Of a stretch of 64,000 bases of DNA, positions 17,904 through 28,593 are shown piece after piece (position 1 is the first letter of the stretch; every line of letters begins with the position of its first letter). The notes beneath the pieces are model-generated. The model did no database searches and was not told the DNA's origin. It saw nothing but the letters and a program-made list of their open reading frames with translations. The stretch spans positions 1 to 64,000 of the forward strand of contig NZ_LZGS01000038.1 of assembly GCF_001690495.1 (NCBI RefSeq), read 5' to 3'. Position numbers and translations under genes: made by a program. This DNA is from Gilliamella sp. App4-10. GTDB taxonomy: Bacteria; Pseudomonadota; Gammaproteobacteria; Enterobacterales; Orbaceae.

Positions 17904-18662
17904 TTATTTTTTCATTTCTGCAATTTTTTTACGAATATTAGCAGCACGATCTGATGAGGAAGGATGGCTACTTAAGATTGAAGCATCACCACCACCTAAT
18001 TTATCAAACGCTGAAGCAAGACCTGATGGATCGATATTTCTTTTTACTAGAAAATCAAAAGAGTAGTTATCTGCTTCTTTTTCTTGACTTTGGGAAAATT
18101 GAGCATTAATAACCGAGGTAGCTAAAGCGCCTAGTGAAGATTTAGATAATTTAGCTACAGCCGCATTACCTGATATAGCAACAGTATCATGTGCTACTTC
18201 GGTTGCATAAGCAACTTGCATAGCTTTCTTACTATGGCCTAAAGCAACGTGACCTAATTCGTGACCTAAAACACCTGCAATTTCATTGTCAGTCATCATG
18301 TCCATTAAACCACTATAAACACGAACACAACCATTAGCCATAGCCCAAGCATTAACTTCTTTTGTAATGTATACTTTATAGTTAATTGGCGTACCGTTTA
18401 AATTGTTACCAAGTGATTTAGCGACTTTATTTAATCGTTTAGTATAAGGGCTTTTTTCTGAAGCTATTTTTGATTCAGCATCCATTTCCGCACAAGCTTG
18501 TTTAGCTACTTCCTTTACATCATTATCACTGAGAGTAGCAGCTTTCAAACCTTTCATGCCAAGACTAGTTAGATCATCTACACTCAGATTTTTACAACCA
18601 ACTAGTGACATTGCAGCAACTAAAGGTAGTGCAACTAACAATGTTTTTTGATGTGTTTTCAT
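17904..18662 (-). CDS. loiP: LoiP-like M48 metalloprotease lipoprotein
   Basis: LoiP (YggG) is a zinc metalloprotease anchored to the outer membrane by its lipid. The signal peptide ends in L-V-G-C (Cys23). The zinc motif HELGH is at residues 134-138, preceded by M-T-D-N-E-I-A-G-V-L-G, and the third ligand is the glutamate in QEKEADNYSFDFL. SSHPSSSDRAANI completes the M48 pattern. At 252 residues it equals E. coli LoiP in length. AAGGAAAAAAGT lies before the ATG. It is divergent from queA. A second, more diverged copy lies at 19935-20624 on the same strand. Confidence 0.92.
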   Translation of the reverse strand: MKTHQKTLLVALPLVAAMSLVGCKNLSVDDLTSLGMKGLKAATLSDNDVKEVAKQACAEMDAESKIASEKSPYTKRLNKVAKSLGNNLNGTPINYKVYITKEVNAWAMANGCVRVYSGLMDMMTDNEIAGVLGHELGHVALGHSKKAMQVAYATEVAHDTVAISGNAAVAKLSKSSLGALATSVINAQFSQSQEKEADNYSFDFLVKRNIDPSGLASAFDKLGGGDASILSSHPSSSDRAANIRKKIAEMKK

Positions 18663-18762
18663 ACTTTTTTCCTTATATTAACATAATTCATTTTTCTCAC
18701 TTTCGTTAGTTCGAAGAATTTTAACGTAACTTTAATAATAATCAATGAATAATTACTTGATT

Positions 18763-18800
18763 AGGCATTATGGGGGCTTTAGACTAATGCCTCATTTTTT
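18763..18800 (+). promoter_or_regulatory. Terminator-like hairpin in the queA leader
   Basis: AGGCATTA (18763-18770) can pair with TAATGCCT (18785-18792) over a 14-nt loop, followed by CATTTTTTG. It ends only about 14 nt before the queA start codon, so it looks like an attenuator or a translation-control hairpin. The loop and 3' tail do not match the preQ1-I consensus that I know. Confidence 0.4.
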
Positions 18801-18813
18801 GAGGACCCTAATT

Positions 18814-19854
18814 ATGCAACTATCCGATTTTGATTTTTATCTTCCAAAAGAACTGATTGCCAAACATCCTTCAAAAACCAGAAGTGAATGTCGACTTTTA
18901 TCACTTGATAGTCATACAGGTAAAGTTGAAGATAATATATTTACTGATATTATCGATAAAATAAATCCGGGTGATTTACTTATTTTTAACAATACAAAGG
19001 TTATTCCTGCTCGCGTGTATGGAAAAAAAGCTTCAGGAGGAAAAATCGAAATATTAATTGAAAGGATATTAGATAGTAACCGAGCGCTTGCGCATATTAA
19101 GGCATCGAAATCACCCAAAGTAGGCGCTGAACTGATATTAGGAGAAGATGCGTCAACTCATGTTACGATGCTAGCACGCCACGATACTCTATTTGAATTG
19201 CAGTTTCCCGATGATGTACTGAGCATTTTAAATAAAATTGGCCATATTCCATTACCGCCTTATATCGATCGTCCAGATGATGAACAAGATCGTGAAGTTT
19301 ATCAAACTGTCTATAGTAAAGTGCCCGGAGCAGTCGCAGCCCCCACTGCCGGTCTTCATTTCGATAAACCTTTATTAGAAAGACTAAAACAAAAAGGAGT
19401 TGAAATGGCATTTGTGACTTTACACGTTGGAGCAGGAACTTTTCAGCCAGTTAGAGTCGAAAATATCCAAGCGCATATTATGCATTCAGAATATGCAGAA
19501 GTACCTGAGTCCGTTGTGAATGCTATATTAGCATGTAAAGCAAGAAACAATAAAGTTATCGCTGTGGGGACAACATCTGTTCGTGCTTTAGAAAGCGCCG
19601 CACAAAGAACAGGTAAAATCACACCTTTTTTTGCCGATACCCAAATTTTTATTTATCCAGGCTACCAGTTTAAGGTCATCGACTCCCTCATCACCAATTT
19701 TCATCTGCCTGAATCAACGTTGATTATGCTTGTTTCTGCATTTGCTGGTTACGAAAATACCATGAATGCTTATCAACATGCAGTTAAAGAAAACTATCGA
19801 TTTTTTAGTTACGGTGATGCTATGTTTATCACTGATCTGAATAATCAATCTTAA
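18814..19854 (+). CDS. queA: S-adenosylmethionine:tRNA ribosyltransferase-isomerase QueA
   Basis: QueA transfers and isomerises the ribosyl group of SAM onto preQ1-tRNA, giving epoxyqueuosine. The 346-residue protein starts [19 protein letters not shown], the family N-terminus, with GAGGA 8 nt upstream. Further landmarks are [21 protein letters not shown], the [13 protein letters not shown] active-site block, [11 protein letters not shown] and [13 protein letters not shown]. An upstream start in frame would add 23 unconserved residues. It is close to the family length (356 in E. coli). Its usual operon partner tgt lies 900 nt downstream, separated by an opposing M48 gene. Confidence 0.96.
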   Translation: MQLSDFDFYLPKELIAKHPSKTRSECRLLSLDSHTGKVEDNIFTDIIDKINPGDLLIFNNTKVIPARVYGKKASGGKIEILIERILDSNRALAHIKASKSPKVGAELILGEDASTHVTMLARHDTLFELQFPDDVLSILNKIGHIPLPPYIDRPDDEQDREVYQTVYSKVPGAVAAPTAGLHFDKPLLERLKQKGVEMAFVTLHVGAGTFQPVRVENIQAHIMHSEYAEVPESVVNAILACKARNNKVIAVGTTSVRALESAAQRTGKITPFFADTQIFIYPGYQFKVIDSLITNFHLPESTLIMLVSAFAGYENTMNAYQHAVKENYRFFSYGDAMFITDLNNQS

Positions 19855-19870
19855 TAAAATATTAAATAGA

Positions 19871-19911
19871 TAGCCAATCTGATTTGAACTAACCTCAAAT
19901 CAGATTGGCTA
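19871..19911. terminator. Bidirectional terminator between queA and the M48 paralog
   Basis: A perfect 17-bp inverted repeat (19871-19887 with 19895-19911, loop ACTAACC) lies between two convergent genes. T-rich sequence follows on both sides, though not as a clean T-tract. Confidence 0.8.
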
Positions 19912-19934
19912 TTTTCAATTAACTATCCAGATAT

Positions 19935-20624
19935 TTATTTACCGTTTATCCTATTAATAATATTCGTTATGCGTTTTTTGCTTGAAGGGTGAGATGTTGG
20001 ATTATTTGTTGAATGAATAGGCACTTTTACTAGCATTTCAACTAAACTCATCGGATCAATATTTTTACTCTCTAATAAATCAAATGCATAATTATCAGCT
20101 TCGATTTCATATTGTTGAGCAACTTCTTCTTTAGCAATAATAACAAGTTCTTCAATGTTATCAGTAAATTCAATATAAGGGGCTTGTAGAAATAAACTAA
20201 CTGCATGTTTGAGTGCTATATGCGCCTGTTCGTGAGCAAGCACTGCTTGTAACTCATTATCATTTAACAATTTTATTAAGCCACTGTTGACACGTATGCA
20301 ACCATTAGCGGTAGACCATGCATTAGGCTCGGTATTAATATAGACTTTATAATTTATCTCAATATTATTCGCTTTTGTGGGTAAGGTGTTAGCAATTTTA
20401 TTTAGCCTTTGGTTTAATGCATGATCGTCAGCAGGAATCACTGCTCGCTTATCTATTTCAATGCAAGCAAGTTCACTAATGGCGAATATATCATTTTCAG
20501 ATAGCGATTTAAGCCGTTCGGAGGTAATGACTTTTGGATAAGTCTTATCTTGGATCTGACAGCCAGTGATTAAAAACATCAACAAACACAACAAGAATAA
20601 AATAATACGTTTCAAACTATTCAA
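19935..20624 (-). CDS. Second LoiP-like M48 metalloprotease lipoprotein
   Basis: This is a diverged paralog of the 17904-18662 protein, 229 residues. It has a lipobox I-T-G-C (Cys22), the zinc motif HEQAH at residues 131-135 (ligand histidines and the catalytic Glu intact), ANGCIRVNSGLI upstream, QYEIEADNYAFDLLESKNIDP for the third ligand, and SHPSSKKRI at the end. It is predicted to be a periplasm-facing zinc protease anchored by lipid. It is inserted against the direction of queA and tgt, which are adjacent in most relatives. Both active-site motifs are intact, so I expect activity. Confidence 0.85.
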   Translation of the reverse strand: MNSLKRIILFLLCLLMFLITGCQIQDKTYPKVITSERLKSLSENDIFAISELACIEIDKRAVIPADDHALNQRLNKIANTLPTKANNIEINYKVYINTEPNAWSTANGCIRVNSGLIKLLNDNELQAVLAHEQAHIALKHAVSLFLQAPYIEFTDNIEELVIIAKEEVAQQYEIEADNYAFDLLESKNIDPMSLVEMLVKVPIHSTNNPTSHPSSKKRITNIINRINGK

Positions 20625-20750
20625 AGCCTCTTCAAATATTGTTTATTCCAGTCAGGCGCGATAAACTAGGCCCTGCAAATTAATGATACGGCTACGTATT
20701 ATAACAATAATTCGCTCCAAACTGTTTATTTGGTCGCAAGAGGTTAATAA

Positions 20751-21890
<1,140 letters not shown>

Positions 21891-21963
21891 ATACATAACA
21901 AGCATAATTTTTTGTAGTAAGTATTGACACTTTTTAGTTAGCGCAGTATTATGCGCTTCCTAA

Positions 21964-22040
21964 CGGCGAGTAGCGCAGCTTGGTAGCGCAACTGGTTTGG
22001 GACCAGTGGGTCGGAGGTTCGAATCCTCTCTCGCCGACCA
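21964..22040 (+). tRNA. proM: tRNA-Pro (anticodon UGG)
   Basis: The 77-nt sequence folds into a standard cloverleaf with encoded CCA end. The acceptor stem is CGGCGAG / CTCGCCG, the anticodon loop is TTTGGGA with TGG as anticodon, and the T-arm reads GGAGGTTCGAATCCTCT. It appears identical to the E. coli proM tRNA. A strong terminator follows. tRNA genes of this kind are common integration sites; the flanking sequence shows no integrase. Confidence 0.98.
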
Positions 22041-22047
22041 ATTTCAT

Positions 22048-22081
22048 AAAAAAGCCTACTCATTTGAGTAGGCTTTTTTAT
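22048..22081 (+). terminator. Rho-independent terminator after tRNA-Pro
   Basis: AAAAAAGCCTACTCA pairs with TGAGTAGGCTTTTTT (15 bp, tight loop), ending in a T-run. 22082-22216 holds no gene. Confidence 0.92.
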
Positions 22082-22216
22082 TTACCCCTGTTTTGGCTGA
22101 ATTTAAATGGATGATGCTTTGTACAAAGCTAGCTAATACTGTTTTTGCAATACAATCAAAGCAGCGATACTTATCAAGTCAGCACACTTCATTTTATTAT
22201 TTCAGACTAACAAAAA

Positions 22217-23245
22217 CTATAAACTAGCTCTTGATTGAATCATTGGCACTAATACTGATAAGTCTGATTGGTAATTAGTTTCATTTCTTAACTGATTTAA
22301 CAATAAATTAGCTATATATTTGCCAATTTGCTTAGACGGCTGCGCAACGGTTGTTAATGGTGGAAAACTGACTTTGCTAAACTCGCTATCGCCAAACCCA
22401 CTTACCGCTAATTGATATGGAACACCAATATGCCGCCGTTGACACTCATAAAGCACACCACATGCTAATTCATCAGTCGTACAAATTAAGGCATCGATCT
22501 CAGGCCAGTTCAAAAGTACATCCGGTAGTAATTTACTTCCTGTGCTAAAATTAGCAGGCTTTGCAGCATGCATAATCCTATGCGTAGATAAATGGTGATT
22601 TAGCATTGCTTTATGCCAGCCATGTAACCGTTGTTGAAAAAGGTAGTATTGCTGGTTAGCACAAAGCAAACCAATAGATCGATAACCTTTTTTGATCACA
22701 TGTTCAGTCAACATATACATTGCTAAACTATCATCCAATCCCACATTCAGATTGGTTAATTCATCATATTGCTTGCCAATACTCATAACTTGAACGGTTT
22801 TATTTCGAGCTACTTGTCGAATAAAATCATCACTTTCAACATAAAAAAGGAGTATTGCTTCAAGATTATGGCTATATAGTGTATTTAATAATTGTGATTC
22901 ACATTTAAGGTAGTGGTAAGATTCAATGATTAATATGGTATATCCTTCTTGTGCCAAGCTTGCTTGTAACACATTAAGTAATATTTGAGTGGCGTGATCA
23001 TAGATCTTTGTCGTTATAATTGCGATGACCTGATTAGCCGATGCGGATGCTAATAAGCTAGCTGCAACATTTGGTTTATAGCCTAACGTATCAATGGCAA
23101 TTTGAATCTTTTTACGAAGTTTATCAGAGACAAGCTCTGGGCTACGCAAAGCACGAGATACCGTCATAGAGCCAACACCCGCAAATTTAGCCACATCAAA
23201 TAAAGTAACCTGTCCTGTACTTCTGCGTTTTTTTATATCCTGCAT
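22217..23245 (-). CDS. LacI-family transcriptional regulator (GntR-like)
   Basis: A 342-residue LacI-family repressor. The N-terminal helix-turn-helix (TLFDVAKFAGVGSMTVSRAL, residues ~14-33) is followed by the hinge helix NVAASLLAS and a periplasmic-binding-protein-like effector domain (from ~residue 72). The GYKPN motif and C-terminal CTTDELACGVLYECQRR pattern are nearest the GntR gluconate-repressor subgroup, but the effector is unknown. GGAGTGAAAG precedes the ATG. It diverges from an Ula-type PTS, with a perfect palindromic operator between them, so it most likely represses that PTS and perhaps itself. Confidence 0.9.
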   Translation of the reverse strand: MQDIKKRRSTGQVTLFDVAKFAGVGSMTVSRALRSPELVSDKLRKKIQIAIDTLGYKPNVAASLLASASANQVIAIITTKIYDHATQILLNVLQASLAQEGYTILIIESYHYLKCESQLLNTLYSHNLEAILLFYVESDDFIRQVARNKTVQVMSIGKQYDELTNLNVGLDDSLAMYMLTEHVIKKGYRSIGLLCANQQYYLFQQRLHGWHKAMLNHHLSTHRIMHAAKPANFSTGSKLLPDVLLNWPEIDALICTTDELACGVLYECQRRHIGVPYQLAVSGFGDSEFSKVSFPPLTTVAQPSKQIGKYIANLLLNQLRNETNYQSDLSVLVPMIQSRASL

Positions 23246-23434
23246 CTTTCACTCCAATTGCATGTCAATGATAGCCAATTAACAGTGGATGTATCATAAC
23301 CTCATAAAAGGTTATGGATCTGTCTTTTAAATCACAATCTTTTAAATCATATTATTCGGCAAAAGTAGACGTTTCTGATTAATTTATTGAAAATGATAAC
23401 TACATCACATAATGGCTGAAAATTTCATCAACTT

Positions 23435-23448
23435 TGATAGCGCTATCA
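23435..23448. promoter_or_regulatory. LacI-family operator before the Ula-type PTS
   Basis: A perfect 14-bp palindrome TGATAGCGCTATCA with the central CG typical of LacI-family operators lies between the divergent regulator and the PTS EIIA gene. It overlaps a possible -35 (TTGATA, 23434-23439) that is 16 nt from TATTTT (23456-23461), so bound repressor would block RNA polymerase. The rest of 23246-23536 is AT-rich; nothing else recognised. Confidence 0.8.
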
Positions 23449-23536
23449 CATTTCTTATTTTTTTTTATTTCTATTATTACGCGGTGTGTTAATTTCCTAA
23501 TAAGCTCTCAATGAGATCAAATTTAGCGGAGGAAAA

Positions 23537-23980
23537 ATGTTAGCAAAATGGTTAACTAGCCAAACGGTCAATATTGTTGATTCAATCGAGGATTGGCAAA
23601 CAGCGATACAACTTTGTGCAAAACCGTTATTACAAAATAACGCTATTTCACCCGATTATATTCAAGCCATTTTCAAATTACATGAATCAATTGGCCCTTA
23701 TTATGTCTTGGCTCCTGGCATTGCGATGCCACATGCAAGACCAGAACAGGGCGTAAACCAATTGGGTCTATCAATGCTATTGGTCAAAGACGGCGTCAAA
23801 TTTAATTCAGAAGAAAATGATCCTGTTTATTTAATTACTTTATTAGCAGCAAGTGATAGTACTAGCCATATTGAAATATTAACTCAATTGGCAACACTAT
23901 TTGGTACACAAAATGATATCCAGACAATTTTTAATGCGCAAACCCCTGCTCAAATATTGTCTGTTATCAACCATTATTAA
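23537..23980 (+). CDS. PTS EIIA component, ascorbate (Ula) type
   Basis: This 147-residue cytoplasmic protein belongs to the EIIA fold of the mannitol/fructose superfamily, closest in context and size to UlaC. It accepts phosphate from HPr on a histidine; the likely site is His66 in GIAMPHARPEQGV, the classic P-H-A-R-P context. It then passes phosphate to the EIIB at 24013. GCGGAGGAAA precedes the start. It opens a three-gene operon (EIIA-EIIB-EIIC) whose genes are 20-33 nt apart and probably under the LacI-type regulator upstream. Confidence 0.9.
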   Translation: MLAKWLTSQTVNIVDSIEDWQTAIQLCAKPLLQNNAISPDYIQAIFKLHESIGPYYVLAPGIAMPHARPEQGVNQLGLSMLLVKDGVKFNSEENDPVYLITLLAASDSTSHIEILTQLATLFGTQNDIQTIFNAQTPAQILSVINHY

Positions 23981-24012
23981 ATTTAATTAAACTCAATAAA
24001 AGGATAAACAAA

Positions 24013-24285
24013 ATGAAAATTATGGCTGTTTGTGGTTCGGGTCTTGGTAGTAGCTTTATGGTTGAAATGAACATCAAAAAAGTTCTTAAAAAATTAAACA
24101 TTGATGCAGAGGTCACACATGCCGATCTTGCTTCAGCAACACCAGATCAAGCTGATGTATTTGTCATGACAAAAGATTTAGCTGCCAGTTCAGGTATTCC
24201 TGACAATAAATTAGTTGTACTAAACAATATTATTGATATCAATGATTTAGAATCAAAACTTGTTGAACATTTTGCTAAGTACTAA
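24013..24285 (+). CDS. PTS EIIB component, ascorbate (Ula) type
   Basis: A 90-residue EIIB of the UlaB/SgaB (lactate-dehydrogenase-like P-loop) type. The phosphocysteine is Cys7 in MAVCGSGLGSS, followed by the glycine-serine P-loop. It relays phosphate from EIIA to the sugar as it passes through the EIIC at 24306. AAGGATAAAC lies upstream. Small size and the C-G-S-G-L-G-S motif leave little doubt about family; the sugar is not known. Confidence 0.92.
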   Translation: MKIMAVCGSGLGSSFMVEMNIKKVLKKLNIDAEVTHADLASATPDQADVFVMTKDLAASSGIPDNKLVVLNNIIDINDLESKLVEHFAKY

Positions 24286-24305
24286 TCAACCTATGAGGTG
24301 TTGCC

Positions 24306-25667
24306 ATGATTCAAGAAATCGTAAAATTTATTGTAGATATTTTAAAAGTACCTGCGATATTAGTCGGTTTAATTGCGTTGGTTGGACTCATTGCCCAACA
24401 TAAATCATTTGCTGATACCGTAAAAGGCACAGTTAAAACAATTTTAGGTTTTTTGGTATTAAGTGGTGGTGCAAGTGTACTGATTAGTGCAATTACCCCA
24501 CTCGGCATAATGTTTGAACAAGCTTTTAAATTACAAGGTATCATTCCTAATAATGAAGCCATTGTTTCTATGGCATTAAATGAATTCGGTGCAGCAACAG
24601 CATTAATTATGGCATTGGGTATGATCGCCAATATTGTGGTCGCACGGTTTACACGCTTAAAATTTATTTTTTTGACAGGGCATCATACGTTTTATATGGC
24701 TTGTATGATTAGTATTATTTTAACCGTAGCAGGTTTTCAAGGCTGGCAACTCGTGTTCACAGGTTCATTAGTTCTGGGATTAATTATGGCATTTTTCCCT
24801 GCGTTAGCACAACCACATATGCGTAAGATTACCGGTAATGATGATGTTGCATTTGGACATTTTGGTACTTTAGGTTATGTGTTAGCAGGGTGGCTTGGAC
24901 AAGCTGTGGGTAAAAACTCTCGTTCAACCGAAGAGATGAATTTACCTAAAAACTTAAGCTTTTTGCGAGATAGCTCAATTTCAATCTCATTAACAATGAT
25001 GATTATCTATCTCATTTTAGCAATATCTGCTGGTGCAAGCTATGTCGAAACCAATCTCAGTAAAGGTGATAATTATTTAGTTTATGCAATTATAGAAGCA
25101 ATAACTTTTGCTGCTGGGGTATTTATTATTCTTCAAGGTGTACGATTAATTCTAGCTGAAATTGTACCTGCCTTTACAGGTTTTTCGGAAAAATTAGTCC
25201 CTAATGCCAAACCGGCTCTTGATTGCCCTGTAGTATTCCCATATGCACCTAATGCAGTACTCATTGGTTTTTTATTTAGCTTCCTTGGTGGTTTAGTCGG
25301 ATTATTTGTTCTAGGGCAATTAGACTTAGTCCTCATATTGCCGGGTGTTGTTCCCCATTTCTTTTGTGGCGCTACTGCTGGTGTATTTGGCAATGCAACG
25401 GGAGGACGTTGTGGGGCAATGCTAGGGGCGTTTGCGAATGGTTTATTAGTCACATTTTTGCCTGTTATGCTATTACCAGTATTAGGATCACTAGGTTTTG
25501 CTAATACGACTTTCTCGGATGTCGATTTTTGTGGTATTGGAATTATTCTTGGTAATATGGCTAAATGGTTTAACAAAGATATGATAATGGGTATTTTTAT
25601 GGCTATTTTTGCCATATTAGTTATTTATAATTATGTAGCTAAACCTAAAGTGGATGCAAAAAATTAA
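24306..25667 (+). CDS. PTS EIIC permease, ascorbate (UlaA/SgaT) type
   Basis: A 453-residue membrane permease of the UlaA/SgaT family, with around eleven hydrophobic segments. Characteristic parts are GHHTFYMACM, AFGHFGTLGYVLAGWLGQ, and, late in the protein, PHFFCGATAGVFGNATGGR. In E. coli UlaA carries L-ascorbate while it is phosphorylated by UlaC and UlaB. No UlaD, UlaE, UlaF or UlaG homologue is near, so ascorbate breakdown cannot be assumed; the LacI-type regulator is not UlaR (DeoR-type) either. The substrate may be another sugar acid or pentose. Confidence 0.92.
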   Translation: MIQEIVKFIVDILKVPAILVGLIALVGLIAQHKSFADTVKGTVKTILGFLVLSGGASVLISAITPLGIMFEQAFKLQGIIPNNEAIVSMALNEFGAATALIMALGMIANIVVARFTRLKFIFLTGHHTFYMACMISIILTVAGFQGWQLVFTGSLVLGLIMAFFPALAQPHMRKITGNDDVAFGHFGTLGYVLAGWLGQAVGKNSRSTEEMNLPKNLSFLRDSSISISLTMMIIYLILAISAGASYVETNLSKGDNYLVYAIIEAITFAAGVFIILQGVRLILAEIVPAFTGFSEKLVPNAKPALDCPVVFPYAPNAVLIGFLFSFLGGLVGLFVLGQLDLVLILPGVVPHFFCGATAGVFGNATGGRCGAMLGAFANGLLVTFLPVMLLPVLGSLGFANTTFSDVDFCGIGIILGNMAKWFNKDMIMGIFMAIFAILVIYNYVAKPKVDAKN

Positions 25668-25680
25668 GCATACTTACTAT

Positions 25681-25706
25681 AGCCTCTAATCATATTAGGG
25701 GCTTTA
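25681..25706 (+). terminator. Terminator of the Ula-type PTS operon
   Basis: A 10-bp stem with one G-T pair (AGCCTCTAAT at 25681-25690, CAT loop, ATTAGGGGCT at 25694-25703) and a short T-run. 25707-25873 is AT-rich leader of the acetyltransferase. Confidence 0.65.
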
Positions 25707-25873
25707 TCCAAGCGATTAATATCGAAAAATTAAAAATTGTGGCAACGAAAATAACCCGATCATAAGCAAAATGCCATTCTTGTTTTATATTTACCAACAA
25801 AAATTTTACATTTACAACCACTATATCCAACCATAAGATTAAACATTTAGGCATAAAAAAGAAAGAAATAAAC

Positions 25874-26425
25874 ATGAACAATACCAAACAAGCGAGTATT
25901 TATGTTAATAAACATATTTCTCTACAACCACCAGCAAAAGAGCTCGCTGCTGAGTTGTATCGTGTTATAGATTTTAACCGAGATTATTTTAGCCAATTTA
26001 TGGCATGGCCTAAGTTTGTGATTCACCCAAAAGATACCGCTGATTTCTTAGATTCTTGTTTAGCAAAACATCAGAATAATCAGTCAAAAAATTATGTCAT
26101 TATGTTGAATAATCATGCTGTAGGGATGCTTTCTTTTAATCAAATCGATCAAAATAATAAAACAGCCTACCTTGGTTATTGGTTAGATAGCCGAGTTCAA
26201 GGACAAGGGGTCATGTCACAAGCCATTAATGCTCTAACAAAATATTATGCGACAAAGCGAATCATTAAACGCTTCGTTATTAAATGCTCTGTTGAAAATA
26301 GGCAAAGCAATGAAGTGGCCAAGCGATGTGGTTTTAGCTATGAAGGTACACTTAAGCAAGCTGAGTATTTAAATGATACTTTTTACGATCAACACATTTA
26401 TAGTTTAATTTCGACTTATCTTTAA
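25874..26425 (+). CDS. GNAT-family N-acetyltransferase (RimJ/RimL-like)
   Basis: A 183-residue GNAT of the RimJ/RimL type, which acetylates N-terminal amines of ribosomal proteins or other small amines using acetyl-CoA. The acetyl-CoA pyrophosphate loop appears as R-V-Q-G-Q-G-V-M (near residue 116), preceded by YLGYWLD and followed by VENRQSNEVAKRCGFSYEG, the usual C-terminal motif. The specific acceptor cannot be told. It is monocistronic and convergent with proS, from which it is parted by a near-perfect palindromic terminator. Confidence 0.82.
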   Translation: MNNTKQASIYVNKHISLQPPAKELAAELYRVIDFNRDYFSQFMAWPKFVIHPKDTADFLDSCLAKHQNNQSKNYVIMLNNHAVGMLSFNQIDQNNKTAYLGYWLDSRVQGQGVMSQAINALTKYYATKRIIKRFVIKCSVENRQSNEVAKRCGFSYEGTLKQAEYLNDTFYDQHIYSLISTYL

Positions 26426-26440
26426 AAACATTATCTTTGC

Positions 26441-26478
26441 AAATAACAACAACCGTATTAATACGGTTGTTGTTATTT
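26441..26478. terminator. 38-nt palindromic bidirectional terminator
   Basis: The 38 bases form one perfect palindrome (18-bp stem AAATAACAACAACCGTAT with ATACGGTTGTTGTTATTT and a 2-nt centre). It lies midway between the convergent GNAT and proS genes and can terminate both. Confidence 0.88.
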
Positions 26479-26499
26479 CGATTTTAATAATCGAGTTTA

Positions 26500-28221
26500 T
26501 TATGCCTTATGACAACAATTTTTGATAAATTCAATAATATTATCTGTTTTTACCATTTCTTTGTCACCGCCAGCACGGGATTTATATTCAACTTCGCCAT
26601 TTTCAAGATTGCGCTCACCAATGACAATCGTATGAGGAATACCAATAAGTTCAGCATCAGCAAACATCACACCCGGTCGCTCTTTACGGTCGTCAAAGAG
26701 TACCTCAATGCCAGCAGCTTGTAGATCAGCGTAAAGTTTTTCAGCTGTTTCTTGGACTTTTTCTGATTTGTGCATATTCATTGGAATAATCACGACACTA
26801 AACGGCGCAATGGCTTCTGGCCAAACAATACCACGTTCATCATGGCATTGTTCAATAGCCGCTGCTACAATTCGACTAACACCAATCCCATAACACCCCA
26901 TGATCATGACATGATTTTGCCCATCTTCACCTTGCACTGTGGCTTTCATTGCTTGTGAATATTTTGTACCAAGTTGGAAGATATGCCCAACTTCAATCCC
27001 TCGTTTGATTTGTAATGTCCCTTTGCCATCAGGGCTAATATCACCCTCAACCACATTGCGAATATCTTCAATGCGAGGTAAAGCAGTGTCACGTTCCCAA
27101 TTGATATTAAAATAGTGTTTATGATCGATATTGGCACCAGCACTAAAATCGCTCATCACAGCCACGTCACGGTCAATAATAATTGGCATATTTAAGTTAA
27201 TTGGACCTAATGATCCCGGTCCTGCCTCAACTAACGCGCGAATTTCTTCTTCAGTTGCAAACTCCAGTGGCGAGGCAACAATATCAATTTTTTCAGCTTT
27301 TATCTCATTTAAAGTATGATCGCCTCGAACTAATAAAGCGACTAATTGGTGACCGCTTTCTTTGGTGGCTTTAACCATTAAAGTTTTTACAGTTTTTTCG
27401 ATCGGCAAATTGAACTGTTCGACTAATTCGTCAATGGTTTTGGCATTTGGGGTATCGACCAGTTCCATGGCTTTAGTTGGCTCTGCTCGTTTTTGCATTG
27501 GTGCTTGTGCTTGTGCCATTTCGATATTAGCCGCATAGTCCGATTCTGTTGAAAAGACAATGTCGTCTTCACCACTGTCAGCTAATACTTGGAACTCATG
27601 TGACCAGTTACCACCAATCGATCCTGTGTCAGCGCGCACTGCTCTAAAGTTTAAACCTGCGCGTGTAAACACAGCGCTATAGGCTTTATACATATCATCA
27701 TAAGTTTCTTGCAATGATTCTTGTGTGGTATGGAAAGAATAGGCATCTTTCATTATAAATTCACGCGAACGCATCACACCAAAGCGAGGGCGCACTTCAT
27801 CACGAAATTTAGTTTGAATTTGATAAACATTAAGTGGTAATTGTTTGTACGAACTTACTTCATTACGGAGTAAGTCAGTAATCACTTCTTCATGGGTTGG
27901 GCCCAACACAAAATCACGATCACCACGGTCTTTAATCCGTAATAGTTCTGGACCATATTGTTCCCAACGCCCACTTTCTTGCCAAATATCAGCAGGTTGT
28001 ACGACCGGCATTAATACTTCTATTGCTCCTGCTTTGTTCATCTCTTCACGAACAATATTTTCTACTTTTTTAAGGACTCGGTAACCAGTGGGAAGCCAAG
28101 TATATAAACCCGCAGCCACTTTACGGATCATGCCGGCACGTAACATTAATTGATGGCTAATGACTTCTGCATCAGCGGGGGTTTCTTTTAACGTTGAAAG
28201 AAGATATTTACTGGTTCGCAT
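26500..28221 (-). CDS. proS: Prolyl-tRNA synthetase ProS
   Basis: ProS charges tRNA-Pro, and its editing domain hydrolyses Ala-tRNA-Pro. The 573-residue length matches E. coli ProS (572). Class II motif 2 is visible near residue 140 (F-R-D-E-x-R-P-R-F-G-V-M-R), motif 3 at [17 protein letters not shown] (near 443). Between them the bacterial-type editing insertion runs from about residue 225 to 405. The C-terminal anticodon domain has [27 protein letters not shown] precedes the ATG. A YbaK-type deacylase that would clear Cys-tRNA-Pro lies at 61815. The tRNA-Pro(UGG) gene is 4.5 kb away. Confidence 0.97.
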   Translation of the reverse strand: MRTSKYLLSTLKETPADAEVISHQLMLRAGMIRKVAAGLYTWLPTGYRVLKKVENIVREEMNKAGAIEVLMPVVQPADIWQESGRWEQYGPELLRIKDRGDRDFVLGPTHEEVITDLLRNEVSSYKQLPLNVYQIQTKFRDEVRPRFGVMRSREFIMKDAYSFHTTQESLQETYDDMYKAYSAVFTRAGLNFRAVRADTGSIGGNWSHEFQVLADSGEDDIVFSTESDYAANIEMAQAQAPMQKRAEPTKAMELVDTPNAKTIDELVEQFNLPIEKTVKTLMVKATKESGHQLVALLVRGDHTLNEIKAEKIDIVASPLEFATEEEIRALVEAGPGSLGPINLNMPIIIDRDVAVMSDFSAGANIDHKHYFNINWERDTALPRIEDIRNVVEGDISPDGKGTLQIKRGIEVGHIFQLGTKYSQAMKATVQGEDGQNHVMIMGCYGIGVSRIVAAAIEQCHDERGIVWPEAIAPFSVVIIPMNMHKSEKVQETAEKLYADLQAAGIEVLFDDRKERPGVMFADAELIGIPHTIVIGERNLENGEVEYKSRAGGDKEMVKTDNIIEFIKNCCHKA

Positions 28222-28593
28222 AAATTTATCCCGAAAATAATTTATTTATAAATATAATAAAAATGTGAGCTAGTTTAGCAGTACCAAGCACAACACTAAA
28301 GTAATTTTATCGCTATTTTAAATATAAAATTAAAGTTAAAACACTAAGGCAACATTAAGAAAAAGTTTTTTAGGTTATGGGGCAACCGTAAATCATTTTT
28401 GGAATATAAATGTCGATTTTTTTGTATTAATCCCTAATTACTTTTATTTAACCCTAAGTTAATTGGCGTTAGAACGGTAACTTATTTTATCTATTTTTGA
28501 ATCAAAATTGATACTTTAGTTATTTTGAATTCGTTAAGTATCAAAGTGGATATTTTTTATCATGTTGATTATATTTATTTTGTTTGTTGTTTG

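Noticed and set aside
18763-18813. preQ1 riboswitch before queA
   Set aside because: There is a hairpin, but the loop sequence and the A-rich pairing tail of preQ1-I are not visible. Reported only as a hairpin.
21964-22200. tRNA-Pro as an integration site of a genomic island
   Set aside because: No integrase, direct repeat of the tRNA 3' end, or other mobile-element sign was found downstream.
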